A DNA stretch of 64,000 nucleotides from Anomaloglossus baeobatrachus (Eukaryota > Chordata > Amphibia > Anura > Aromobatidae), in assembly GCF_048569485.1 (NCBI RefSeq), contig NC_134361.1, forward strand, positions 175,529,958 through 175,593,957, read 5' to 3'. The notes beneath the pieces were generated by a model. The model did no database searches. It was not told the origin of the DNA and saw only the letters and a list, made by a program, of their open reading frames with translations. Below are positions 1-10,304 of the stretch, one piece after another (within the stretch, counting starts at the first letter, position 1; the number at the start of each line of letters is the position of its first letter). Both the position numbers and the translations under genes were made by a program.

Positions 1-55
1 TAACAATGTGTGCAGAATGAATTGTGGAATCTAGCAACAGATCTGCCTTAAGTAA

Positions 56-616
56 AGCCCGCTTTATACGCTGCAATGTATCTTACAATGTGTCGGCGGG
101 GTCATGTCGTAAGTGACGCACATCCGGCATCGTAAGGTACATTGTAGTGTGTAACAGCTACATGCGATTGCGATTAAACAGTAAAACGTTCATCGCATGC
201 ACGTCGTTCATTCCTCATGAATTGAACGTCAGATTGTTCATCGTACCCGGGGTAGCACACATCGCAGTGTGTGACACCCCGGGAACAATGAACAGATCTT
301 ACCTGCGTCCTGCGGCTCCCGGCCGGTAATGCGGAAGGAAGGAGGTGGGCGGGATGTTTACGTCCCGCTCAGCTCCGCCCCTCCGCTTCTATTGGCTGGC
401 TGCCGCGTGACGTCGCTGTGACGCCGAACGTCCCTCCCACTCCAGGAAGTGGACGTTCGCCGCCCACATCGAGGTCGTATGGACGGGTAAGTATGTGTGA
501 TGGGGGTTAATCGTTTGTGCGGCACGTTCAACAAATTGAACGTGCCACACATACGATGGGGGCGTTGCAAATCGCATACGATATCGTATGCGAAATTGCA
601 ACGTGTAAAGCAGGCT
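56..616. mobile_element. PIF/Harbinger-like MITE, copy 1
   Basis: A non-coding element of about 560 bp whose ends are inverted repeats: AGCCCGCTTTATACGCTGC at the left matches the reverse complement of the right end. It is flanked by TAA at 53-55 and 617-619, the 3-bp TWA duplication typical of PIF/Harbinger elements. The interior is CpG-rich and shares blocks such as a GCTCCGCCCCTCCGCTTC-type segment with the copies at 6450, 8814 and 47344. No transposase is present, so it would depend on a partner elsewhere. Confidence 0.8.
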
Positions 617-737
617 TAAGACTAGATTCTTTAGGGGATACAAGAGGTATAGTTTTAAGCTGTAAAATACTTACAGTGCCTAAAAATATACATATGCGAA
701 TTTGGTGCTAAAATCTAGTGCAGACATTTAAGCACCA

Positions 738-1032
738 AATTTGCACCTCCTGGAAGAAAATGGCACCAAAATGGCTTCAAAATAGTTTTTCTGCATTTTT
801 TTTTTGCCAAAAGATGCAGATTTAGTGCTGAAATTTATACACCATACTCCTGCACCCAATCTACACCTCCTGGCAAAAAAAAAATATCAACATCTCTACC
901 GCATCATAACGCATACGGTAGTGATGTGTTTTTTTTTTCAGTTTATTTTTATCAGGAGGTGTAGAGTGGGTGCAGGAATATGGTGTAAAAAGTTTAGCAC
1001 CAACTCTGCATCTCTTGGCAAAAAAAATGCAG
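738..1032. repeat. Foldback repeat with about 80-bp arms
   Basis: The arms at 791-873 and 953-1032 are inverted copies of each other. Both run from CTGCATTTTTTTT through a TGCAC(C)CA..CTACACCTCC segment. A partial third copy of the arm's inner part (GCACCTCCTGG) lies at about 745-755. Reading frames here are by-products of the repeat. It is probably a non-autonomous DNA element of unassigned family. Confidence 0.65.
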
Positions 1033-1284
1033 TTTTCTGCCAGGAAATGCAAGTCTTTGAACTCAGTGGGAGTTCATTGAGGTCCCCTGAGGTCAGGTTA
1101 CATGCGGTCACAGGTGAAGGACCGTGGGAACTGCCAGTTGTGTCCACAACTAAACTGAGTGACATAACTGCTCATCGCTGTAGTCATTCTCTGCCTGAAG
1201 CTCACAGCGGGCTCTCATTGTACTATGAGTGCTTGCTGTGCCTTCAGATGTAGCAGAGCTGGAATCATCGTGGATCCTCATAGT

Positions 1285-2790
1285 GTGGATTATGTCGAAC
1301 CTGGGTGTTTTGGGGGTTAATAAATTGGTGAAAGAGGGAGGGGTTTTTTTTAATAAAAAAAAATTCTGTTTGTTTCTTTTTAGTTATGGGATTAGTGGTG
1401 GGCTCATAGACCCCTACCCATCACTAATCCAGGGCTTAGTGGCAGCTGTGAGCTGACATTAATCCTTTATTTCTCTGATTTCCACCGCACCAGGGCAATC
1501 GGAAGAGTCTGGAAAAGTGCCGGGATCGTTGCATCTAATAGATATGACGCACCCATGGGCTCTTGGGGGAGGGTTACCTGTCACCGGGCCGGTTTGGGTA
1601 TGTCACAGCGGCCTGGCCTGGTTCCATGACCCCATCAGTGTCAATAAAGATGGAAAGATGGGGTTGATGGGAGTTGTAGTTATTCGTGATGCCACTTGTG
1701 GTGTACGGCCAGGTATTAGCCACCACTGCTGGAGGTCTTCTCCGGGGCGGATGACAGCACAGCTTGGATGGTATAGCTCTCCACAGGCAGAGCTTAGGCC
1801 CAAGGGAGGATTAGGGGAGTAGTAGTCCACTCTATTGAAGGAGCGTGCGGCGCGGGAAGAATTAGACGACACAACGGTTGCAGTTTAAGTTCTTTACTCA
1901 CTGATATGTCACCGCCTTTGGACTGCCGGACTCCGCTGTCATGGGCTCCAGCCGATCCCGGATAGTTCGGAGGTCAGAGTGAGTCCTTCGTCCCTGCGCC
2001 GTGTTGTGCGAGTCCCTGTGGCTTGAAGCTACGCTGGGACCCAAGTACTGGGAATGGTTCCTTTACCGTCCAGTATAGCAGGCAGCGCGAGTCCACAGAT
2101 GGGGCCGACCTATGGTCACGACCCCTGGCTCTACATGCTGCTGTGCCCCGGGCACAGTGTGTGGGTCAGAAGACTTGAAATCCTCTGCCCGGCGGATTCT
2201 GCTGGCGGGACTTGCAGTGCCCACCAGCCTAGGGCTCCGCACCCTGAAGTGTGTGCCGGTCCTGAGGGAGCTATCAGATCTCCCCTCTGCAACCATGTCC
2301 TCCTGCGTCTCACTTGTTTCCTGGTTGCTGACAACTGTAACTGACTGAATGTCTTACTCCCCTGTGTCAAGCTCCTCCCCCCAGGTTCCTGAACTAGTGA
2401 GCAGGGGGTCCACTACTTTAGTGATGGCCACCCTCCAATGTCTCAACCCCAGCCCAGTCCCAGTGAGAGGGCATATAACTGTATGGTGGTGGATTGTGGT
2501 TGTTTACTGGCAATGACCTCCTCCTTACCCCGGATGAATGCTGCACCACTGGTGAGGTGCAGTACCCTGTGGTGACTGAAGACTCAGGCTGCCACAAATG
2601 CAACAATCCTGACCGCTATAGGCTGCTATTTTAAGGCTGGGGGGCCCAAGACACATGGGTCTCCCCAGCCTGAGAATACCAGCCCCCAGCTGTCGGGATT
2701 TATCTTGGCTGGGTATCAAGATTGGGGGGGACTGCACGTTGTTTTTTTAAATTATTTATTTATTTAAATTTAAAAAAAAAGCCGTATGCG
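1285..2790. repeat. Dispersed repeat, split by an LTR-like insertion
   Basis: The left part (about 1285-1550, GGGGTTAATAAATTGGTG to the CACCGCACCAGGGCAATC region) and the right part (about 2608-2790, AGCCTGAGAATACCAGCC to the T/A-rich tail) resemble two halves of one repeat that I recall as common in frog genomes. The intervening 1 kb is a different, LTR-like sequence. The family name is unknown and the assignment rests on memory of similar sequences. Confidence 0.45.
1556..2600. mobile_element. LTR-like dispersed repeat, family A, copy 1 (fossil)
   Basis: Shares several blocks with 14104-15060: GTCACCGGGCC, CTGGTTCCATG and a GTGGTGTACGGCCAGG segment in the same order. No coding domain is seen. 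The size and composition fit a solo LTR or similar relic. It sits inside another repeat, so it is the younger of the two. Confidence 0.4.
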
Positions 2791-3499
2791 GTTCCTAGGA
2801 TCGCCAATCCGATTGGTGATCTCAGGCAGGATTGGCACTCCTGAACCGATCCTATCCTTGGCAGGATCGTTCATCTCTACTCCTCACCCCTTTTTGGGAG
2901 GGGGTGCAGAAATGTATCCAAAAAGTCACTGACTTTATAACAGATTCTGGGCCTGCACGGTTTCTTTTCCTTTGTTGTGAGCAAACCCCCTATGATTTAC
3001 AAACTTTCTATCCATAGACATCTAGTTTACGCGACTGGAGCACGTATAGGACTCTTTTAGAAAAATGATCTCACTCATACACTCTTGATTTGGTTCTCAA
3101 AAGTGAATGTTGTGATGGTGTTGGAGGATCGTACATCCTTGATTGACAACCCAAGCAAAAGTTTCTATAAACCTGGTATTACTGGATGGAATTCCTTTGC
3201 CATCCCCTCCTTCTTTTACATTTTTTTCCTCTCTTTCTCTTCCTTCTTTATGGTTCCTTCCTAGGTCAACCTGTTGTAGGCTGCTGCACCTCTTTAGAGT
3301 ATCTCTAAAATGAAAATATGGCATTTCTTCACCTAGGGTGGATTCAGTGGAGAAGGCTCCAAGTTGTATCTTTGAGGATTCTGGTGATTTGGGCTTTTGT
3401 GCTGGGTTTCAGACATTGTTCCTATTTCTGTGCTTTGATTCTCTCATGGTCATTATTATCAATGCAATATTGACTCCTTTACTATGTTTTTCTTGACAG
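2791..3499 (+). other. Intron-like sequence upstream of a host exon
   Basis: No gene or clear repeat is recognised. A long pyrimidine-rich stretch lies at about 3211-3250, and a branch/acceptor-like region (TTTACTATGTTTTTCTTGACAG) ends at 3499, directly before the terminal exon. Confidence 0.4.
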
Positions 3500-3597
3500 A
3501 TCTTTACCGAAAAGCAATGCAAGCCCTTAAGCTGAAACAAGAACAACTAAGAGAAAGGCCATTACGAAGCAACCAAGAAGTCAGCCCACTGCAATAA
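3500..3597 (+). CDS. Terminal coding exon of an unidentified host gene
   Basis: A TTTTTCTTGACAG acceptor ends at 3499. It is followed by an open stretch that needs one base from the previous exon (x-AT) and then reads LYRKAMQALKLKQEQLRER, then PLRSNQEVSPLQ and a TAA stop at 3595-3597. The peptide is highly charged, probably helical, with ordinary codon use, unlike the low-complexity translations around it. An AATAAA follows 95 bp after the stop. Together these give the expected layout of a last exon: acceptor, short reading frame, stop, poly(A) signal. The upstream exons lie before this window, so the gene runs left to right and ends here. I do not recognise the protein. The first residues look like the end of a TPR-type or other helical repeat, but that is only an impression. 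A retrocopy fragment is less likely because of the acceptor. Confidence 0.55.
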
Positions 3598-3691
3598 GAG
3601 AAACCATCCATGGTGCAGGAACCTCAGCTCAAGTCATTTTTATATAATTTTACACTACCTAATAGATTTTTTAAAAACTTTTGATAACCTT

Positions 3692-3697
3692 AATAAA
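3692..3697 (+). promoter_or_regulatory. Polyadenylation signal AATAAA of the host terminal exon
   Basis: AATAAA lies 95 bp after the TAA stop of the exon at 3500-3597. A short T-rich and A-rich 3' UTR lies between. Cleavage would be expected about 3710-3725. Confidence 0.5.
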
Positions 3698-3904
3698 ACA
3701 AAATAATCAGCACCCATCGATCAGCTGATTAAAGTTGCAGTGTTCCCTCATTGATTACCGGTCCCCTACAATTTGTAGTGACTGTGACTGGTACTACAGC
3801 TCCTTGTAGATCAGTCCTATTCAAGGGAATGGGACTAAGCATCAATATGAGGCATATCCACTACAAAATGTACAAAGCTACAGCTGAAAAACAATCAGCT
3901 GATT

Positions 3905-4543
3905 GTCAGGGGTGCTGTCATGCGGTGTTCAGCACTGCACACACCTGCTGGCATGGTGTCATCAGACTCTGTTCACACCACAGAGTCTGACAAGCAACCT
4001 GAGGCTTCTGGACTGTTCAGCCAGAGCTGGGCGTCGGTTGGTTCATGAGTTAATTCCTGAAGAGCAGGACCTAAGTTCTCAGGTTTCTGATTGCCAAGTG
4101 CAGCTGTCTCTTCCCTATTTATAGCACAGCTTCTTCCTGGAAGTTCCGATGATAGCTTCAGCTTTTGCTCTAGCAATCCAGCTCTTGGTGATTTTCCTGT
4201 ATATGGTGATCCGTGCTGCGCTTCTGAGTGGTGTGAGCATTCCCCTGTTGTGCTTTACTTTCTCCCCAGTACACATATTGTCTCTCCTGTGTATTTTAAG
4301 TGAAGTGTGTATGAGTTTCCGTTATCCCTTGTCCATGTTGTTTTGTGTGGTTTTGTCTGTGTCTCGCCCTGAGGGTGGGTGAGAGGGGGAGTAAGATCAG
4401 GGTCCGGACAAGAGTTAGGGTCATGCTGGGGGCTCGGACCTGGTTACCATCAAGCCTACCTCCAAGATAAGGGACATTGCAGAGTATCAAGTCTGAGGGC
4501 CAGCCTAGGGGCCGCTGTCCTGTCTTCATATACCCCATGACAG
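3905..4543 (+). mobile_element. Solo-LTR-like repeat, family B, copy 1 (fossil)
   Basis: Begins TGTCAGGGGTGCTG and ends CCCATGACA, the TG..CA form of an LTR. A TATA-like CTATTTATAG sits near 4118. The segment GACTCTGTTCAC...GAGTCTGACA near 3965 is also found near 10327. No clear target duplication is seen, so the boundaries are approximate. Reading frames with hydrophobic runs (4149-4382) are not supported as genes. Confidence 0.45.
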
Positions 4544-5015
4544 GTGCTAAGAGATGGACACCCAAAAAAAAGCTATGATTTTTGCTTTAACAGGCAGGTG
4601 CCAATTGATACAATTAATATCAAAATGCATAATTCCATATCATTTTGATATTAAAATTAGCATTTTATAACACGTTTATAGCTAAATAACGTAGTATAAA
4701 AAACCCTCATTAATCCAAGTGTATTCAGTGTCTGTCCATCAACCCTGATTGATAGTTGCTGGTTGCACTGAGCAGTGTGAGATTTTAGCAAAGCAGGAAG
4801 AGGTACACTGAAAAGCTGTCAGATTAGATAGTCATGGGTTAAATTTAAACTTGCAAAAAGCCTAATGCAGCCATTCTGACATATACTTTCAAAATAAGTA
4901 CATTAGCCTAATCATGTCTAAGAGATCTATTTAATAATGTATTCAGTATGTATTGTGAAATCCAGTGACACAAAAGGCTGAAAAAGTCAAATTATATAAA
5001 ACAAGCAAAACAGTA
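4544..5015. other. AT-rich stretch without recognised features
   Basis: No open frame of interest, repeat or RNA gene was recognised between the LTR-like repeat and the Helitron. Confidence 0.4.
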
Positions 5016-5073
5016 TCTAATATATAAAGCTGTGTATGTGCATCTAATATATAAAGCTGAGTGTATGTGTGTA

Positions 5074-5106
<33 letters not shown>

Positions 5107-5952
5107 CCCCGCTAAAGGAATCTGCACCGTTGCATTTACAATCACAACATTTTGCACAGACGCCCAATGTGACTCAGGGAACGTCATAGACTATGTTTTG
5201 ACGGAAAAATTTAACCCCGCACTTTACAGTTACTCTCCAAAAAATGTGCCTCCATTAAAGTCAATGGAGCTGCAAGCTATAGGTTATTAATAGGAGCTGT
5301 GAGTGGTTGCTATAGGAGCAAAATAAACTGTTAGTATAAGAAGCTTATGTGTGAGGTAATAAGATGTCAGTGGAGAGACGGATAGCGACAGACAGAAAGA
5401 TAGACAGACATAGATACAGACAGAGTAAGAGGCAGACAGAAAAAGAGACAGGGAAAGAGACAGTCAAAGAGACAGACAAAGGCAGACAGACAGGGAAAGA
5501 GACAGAGACAGGGAAAGAAACAGACAGGGAAAGAGACTGACAGACTGACAGACACAGAGATGGAGAGAGAGACAGACAGAGACTGATACAGAGACAGAGA
5601 GATAGACAGAGAGATAGATACAGACAGAATTATAGATACAGACAGACAGAGAGATAGACACAGACAGACATGGATAGAGACAGACACACAGACAGACACG
5701 GAAAGAGACAGAGATAGACAGACAGAGACAGACGGGGAGACAGAGAGATTGAGAGAGACAGACAGAGACTGGGAGAGACAAACCAAGACTGGGAGAGACA
5801 AACCAAGACTGGGAGAGACAAACAGAGACAGACAGAGACTGGGAGAGACAAACAGAGACAGACAGAGACTGGAAGAGACAAACAGAGACAGAGAATGGGA
5901 GAGACACAGAGAGACAGTTACTATCACGGGCAACGCCGGGTACTACAGCTAG
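5016..5952 (+). mobile_element. Non-autonomous Helitron, copy 1
   Basis: Begins TCTAATATATAAAGC and ends in a GC-rich hairpin region (CGGGCAACGCCGGG) followed by TACTACAGCTAG. It is inserted between A (5015) and T (5953): TC start, CTAG end and AT target are all Helitron hallmarks. The first 27 bp are tandemly duplicated (starts at 5016 and 5043). The interior holds a GT microsatellite (about 5070-5106), a unique block with CCTCCATTAAAGTCAATGG, and a long GACAGAGA-type repeat (about 5370-5920). No Rep/helicase gene is present. The long serine/cysteine/leucine-rich reading frames on the - strand are translations of the GACAGA repeat, not genes. Confidence 0.9.
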
Positions 5953-6163
5953 TACAAAATAAAAGGGAGAAGTATTAAAAGATCTAAAAATCCGCAAAAT
6001 TTATTTTGTTCCGTGAATGTTTGAAAAGTAAATTTTTAAACCCAGTATCTATTTTTACATCCTTAGTAGTAGAAGAACTTCCAGAAAAATGCTTAAGTAC
6101 CTCATTGATTGCCATTATACTGGGGTACTAATCATGCCCAACTGAGCATTAACTGCTCGTTAT
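5953..6163. other. Short unassigned spacer
   Basis: No recognised feature between the Helitron end and the minisatellite. Confidence 0.4.
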
Positions 6164-6446
6164 GAGTACTGAGCACCCAAGCATAGTAGTGCACGCTCAT
6201 CACTAGTAATGAGTACCGAGCACGCGAGCATGGTAGTGCTCGCTCATCACTAGTTACCAGTACTGAGCACCCGAACATGGTAGTGCTCGCTCATTACTAG
6301 TTACGAGTACTGAGCACCCGATCATGGTATTGCTCGCTCATCACTAGTTACGAGTACCAAGCACACGAGCATGATAGTGCCCGCTCATCAATAGTTACAA
6401 GTACCGAGCACCCGAGTATGGTAGTGCTCAATCATCATCCTAATCC
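6164..6446. repeat. 47-bp minisatellite, six copies
   Basis: Units begin at 6164, 6211, 6258, 6305, 6352 and 6399, each GAGTACYGAGCACCCGAGCA-like followed by TGGTAGTGCTCGCTCATCAC. The spacing is exactly 47 bp throughout. The last unit ends where the target duplication of the next MITE begins (6447). Confidence 0.9.
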
Positions 6447-6449
6447 TTA

Positions 6450-7029
6450 GGGCAGCTTTGCACACTACGACATCGCAGGTGCGATGTCGGTGGGGTCAAA
6501 TCGAAAGTGACGCACATCCGGCGTCACTTGCGATGTCGTAGTGTGTAAATCCTAGATGATACAATGAACGAGCGCAAAAGCGTCGTTATCGTATCATCGC
6601 TGCAGCCTCCGACATTTCCATAATGCCGGTGCAGCAACAGGTGCGATGTTGTTCCTCGCTCCTGCGGCAGCGCACATCGCTGTGTATGAAGCCGCAGGAG
6701 CGAGGAACTTCACCTTACCTGCCGCCGGCTGCAATGAGAAGGACGTAGGTGGGCGGGATGTTTACATCCTGCTCATCTCCGCCCCTCCACTTCAATTGGC
6801 CGCCTGCCGTGTGACGTCGCTGTGATGCCGCACGACCCGCCCCCTTAGGAAGGAGGCGGGTCGCCGGCCAGAGGGACGTCGCACGGCAGGTATGTGCGTG
6901 TGAAACTGCCGTAGCGATAATAATCGCTACGGCAGCTTTCACTAGATATTGCACGTGCGACGGGGGCGGAACTATCGCTGCAGCATCGGTAACACATTGT
7001 TACCGATGTCGCAGCGTGCAAAGCCCGCC
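6450..7029. mobile_element. PIF/Harbinger-like MITE, copy 2
   Basis: Ends are inverted repeats (GGGCAGCTTTGCACACTACG at the left, GGCGGGCTTTGCACGCTGCG from the right on the other strand). It is flanked by TTA at 6447-6449 and 7030-7032. It has the same interior and orientation as the copy at 56-616. No coding capacity. Confidence 0.85.
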
Positions 7030-7269
7030 TTAGTCTATATTTAGATAATTGTCGTTCACAGTCCAAGGCACATATGAGTTTGCAGAGTTTTGGTCAAGAA
7101 ACCCGTGGCTACTCCATAAGTTAATGCTCGGATTGTGTAACACTGAATTCAGCATTAGTTTCTAGCTGAGGTTTAGAGGGCTTTTCAATAAGTTAATGAA
7201 GTGACAGAAAAAGAAAGGACAGTGAGCTAATGAAGAAGGAAGAACCATGAATATATATGTATGTATACA

Positions 7270-7360
<91 letters not shown>
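7270..7360. repeat. (TA)n microsatellite
   Basis: Nearly pure TA dinucleotides interrupted by TACACAGTATATGTG. The reading frame over it is an artefact. Confidence 0.95.
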
Positions 7361-7361
<1 letters not shown>

Positions 7362-7590
7362 CCTACAGCACAACAGCCATATATGAGCAAAGCCTAAAGG
7401 TTACATTAACCTTACACTTGTCTGTGGCCATTTAAATTTTAGTTTTATTTTGTCATATGTAATTTTGACAATGTGCTTGCCAATTTTGGAGTCATGGAGA
7501 TCTTTCCTTCCCTCCCTATATCTGATCACTTACTTGCTCATGTCACCAGCACCTCAAAAACATCTTCAGAGTCTGACCTTTTCTTATCTT

Positions 7591-8061
7591 TATATGGAGG
7601 AATAGCTCCAGCACTCAGGAGGACGCAATACAGGGAAAATTTATGCAAATGTGTTTATTGATTTTCTGCAAAAAGACAGTGCACCTCAACCAAAAGGCCT
7701 CCGCAGCCACTGCCACCATTGCCTTCCCTGACCGTGTCCTCATCTTCATTGGCTGACCCAAGTCGCTCCTCCTACCTCCTCCACCTACCTCCCAGTCATT
7801 TCATCTGCATCACTATGCAGATTGTCTGCAACTACAGGCACCTTACCCTTACCAGAGTTACTGTCTAAGAAGACTGACCTGTCTAAATTTCCTCAACCTT
7901 ATGAGACACAAATCCTTGATAAAGGCTTTCAATAGCCAAAATGTTTGCCTTGCTTTTGGTTGAGGTTCCTTGTCTTTTTGCAGAAAATCAAATAAACACA
8001 TTTGCACATACATTTTCCTTGTATTGTGTCCTTCTGAGTGCTGGAGCTATTCCTCCATATA
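7591..8061. mobile_element. Foldback insertion, possibly a Penelope-like remnant
   Basis: Arms at 7591-7698 and 7952-8061 are inverted copies (TATATGGAGGAATAGCTCC at each outer end, CCTCAACCAAAAG at each inner end), about 108 bp with few differences. The middle ends in a hammerhead-like segment (7914-7945). LINE sequence appears on both sides, with a TTTTCTTA seen at about 7579 and 8121. Inverted terminal copies plus a hammerhead motif are known from Penelope-like elements, but no reverse transcriptase or GIY-YIG part is seen. A plain MITE remains possible. Confidence 0.5.
7914..7945 (+). ncRNA. Decayed hammerhead-ribozyme-like motif
   Basis: Reads CCTTGATAAAGGC, a short loop, GCC, then AAAATG. 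GGC and GCC can pair as helix II. The hammerhead core is CUGANGA, helix II, GAAAC. GCCAAAATG would derive from GCCGAAACG by two CpG transitions. The left core also deviates, so this copy is unlikely to be active. Confidence 0.3.
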
Positions 8062-8813
8062 CGTAGCCTTTTTCTCCAAGCACCTACATTATAACAGTTG
8101 AGTGGGGCCCTGTCCATTGCTTTTCTTACCATTAACAGCAAATACTCATACTGTTGCTCTTATTCATTCTCGTCTGGACTACTGGATCTCTTTACTAATC
8201 GGTCTTCCTCTCACTAAACTCTCACCTCCCCAGTATGACCTGACTACAGCAGCCAGGATCATAATTCTGTCCAGCCATTACACCGATGCCTCCACCCTGT
8301 GCCAGTCCTTGCACTGATTTCCAATTTGCTACAGAATACTCGCCAATAAAGCTTTCAGCAGTTCTGCACCACCCTACATCTCCTTCTTCTTCTCTGTGTA
8401 CCACACTACCTATCCCCTCCATTCTGATAATGATCTAAAATGTCCGAATCTCCCATGCTGCATTAGTTTTCTGGAATGAACTACTATATAAAATCCAATT
8501 AATTCCTACTATCCACTGTATTAAGTGCGTCCTTAATTACATCTCTTTAGATTGGCCTATCACTTCACCTCAATACTTTTACTGGTTTTTGTTCTCCCAA
8601 ATCTTGTCCCATCATCTTTCCCCACACCCTCCCTGCACTCTGTAACACTTCATTCTGGATATATAGAGATGCTGGCCAGTGACCGGTTGATGTATTTTTA
8701 CTTGACTACCCCCACTTATACCGATGACTGGATCACACAATACAAGCAATTTTTTTACTTTTTATGTCACCCCTATTTCCCTATAAATTGAAATCTTACG
8801 AGCAAGAACCTAA

Positions 8814-9381
8814 GGGGTACTTTGCATGTTGCGACATCGCTAGCTGATGCTAGCGATGCCGAGTGCGATAGTACCCGCCCCCGTCACACATGCGATATGT
8901 GGTGATTGCTGCTGTAGCGAACATTATCGCTACGGCAGCTTCACATGCACATACCTGCTCGGTGACGTCGCTGTGACTGCCGAAATAGCCCTCCTTCAAG
9001 GGGGATGTGCATTCGGCATCACAGCGACGTCACTAATCAGCCGGCCAATAGAAGAGGAGGGGCGGAGATGAGCGGGACATAACATCCCGCCCACCTTCTC
9101 CCTTCCACATTGCCGGTGGACGCAGGTAAGGAGATGTGGGTTTACACACAGTGATGTGTGGAGCTGCAGGAACGACAAACAACATCGTACCTGCGGTCGA
9201 ACCGACATTATCAAAATGTCCGACGCTACACAGATCACCGATTTTCGACGCTTTTGCGATCGTTTATCGGCGCATCTAGGATTTACACGTTGCAATGTCG
9301 TTACCGGCGCCGGATGTGCTTCACTAACGACGTGACCTCGACGATATTCCGGATGCGATGACGCAGTGTGTAAAGTATCCC
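8814..9381. mobile_element. PIF/Harbinger-like MITE, copy 3, inside a LINE
   Basis: Begins GGGGTACTTTGCATGTTGCG and ends CACTGCGT-type inverted sequence (…GTGTAAAGTATCCC). It is flanked by TAA at 8811-8813 and 9382-9384. It lies opposite in orientation to copies 1 and 2. LINE 3' UTR sequence continues directly on either side. Confidence 0.85.
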
Positions 9382-9506
9382 TAACTCCTCTTGTTTATTT
9401 GTTGAATTATGTGTTACTCTGTAATGTCTGATATTGTTTGTACATACACCTACCGCTGCAGAATATGATGGCGCTATAGAAATAAAAAAATATTATTATT
9501 ATTGTC

Positions 9507-10304
9507 ACCCGCCTTCAACACTGTCACGAGCCAGATACAAATGCTATATTTATGTATGTAAGACACAAAATACTAATACTGTATGATGTTTTTAGACTAT
9601 TGTGTATAAAAAATGATGGGTTGCGCTATATGCCCAACAAATAGATTCCATTAAAGAGTTTTTGTCAGTGGTTGCTCTATTGTCTAAATTTGTTTATTAT
9701 GATACTTTACTATTCTGTTTTATACAGTCCATTGTTAAATTAATTTTTGTAAAACTATATTGCAAAAACAAAATCGCAAAAAGTCTATATCAAAAATACA
9801 GAATCATGATGTTATCCTTTTACCAGTTCGCATCACGGCCCATTTTGGACTTCCCGACAGAACTTCAGTTTTCAAAACTAAATCTTATCCTAGTGATATT
9901 TTTGGGATTGTTTGTACCGACACTTTTGTAGTTTGTGTTGTTGGTAAATTTAGGTCGAAATGTTTTGCGTTAATTTATAAAAATGTCGTCAATTTTTAAA
10001 AATTTTTTCAAACAGACACAGCACAAAATAGTTAATAAGCAGCACTTACTATAAGTCCATTTTACGTTTTAAACATCCTTTTATTTTTTTTTTTAGCAGG
10101 TTAGAAGGCTTAGAAGTTTAGCAACAATTTTCTACAATTTCAATTACTTTTTTTTTAAAAAAAACGTATTTTTTGGACCAATTTAGTTTTTTAAGTACTT
10201 TTGGACAGTAATATATTAGAAACTCCCCCAAAATGATCCAATTTTGAAAACCTTATCTCTCAAAGTATTGAAAACCCGTCACATGCAGTTTTGCACAAGC
10301 TTCT
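9507..10304. other. AT-rich region without recognised features
   Basis: Homopolymer-rich sequence. Reading frames of 79-89 codons here have no family resemblance and biased AT-driven composition. Confidence 0.4.

Larger units (their letters stand above)
7441..9506 (+). mobile_element. L2/CR1-like LINE, 3' part, split by two insertions
   Basis: At 8140-8440 the translation resembles the C-terminal region of CR1/L2-type reverse transcriptases: HSRLDYWISLLIGLPLTKLS followed by AARIIILSSHYT, SLH and APPYIS, close to the usual HSRLDYCNSLLxGLP..ALHHLAPPYIS pattern. The 3' end reads GCTGCAGAATATGATGGCGC then TATAGAAATAAA and (ATT)n at about 9453-9506, a common L2-type tail. A short upstream piece lies at 7480-7590. 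The copy is 5'-truncated and has several stops and frame changes. It holds a foldback insertion (7591-8061) and a Harbinger-like MITE (8814-9381), so it predates both. Confidence 0.75.

Noticed and set aside
4149-4382. Hydrophobic 77-codon frame
   Set aside because: Lies in an LTR-like repeat related to 10305-10935. The frame is not kept open in the second copy.
5367-5997. Long - strand frames rich in serine, leucine, cysteine and valine
   Set aside because: They are translations of the GACAGA/GACAGAGA simple repeat inside a Helitron. No codon bias or domain.
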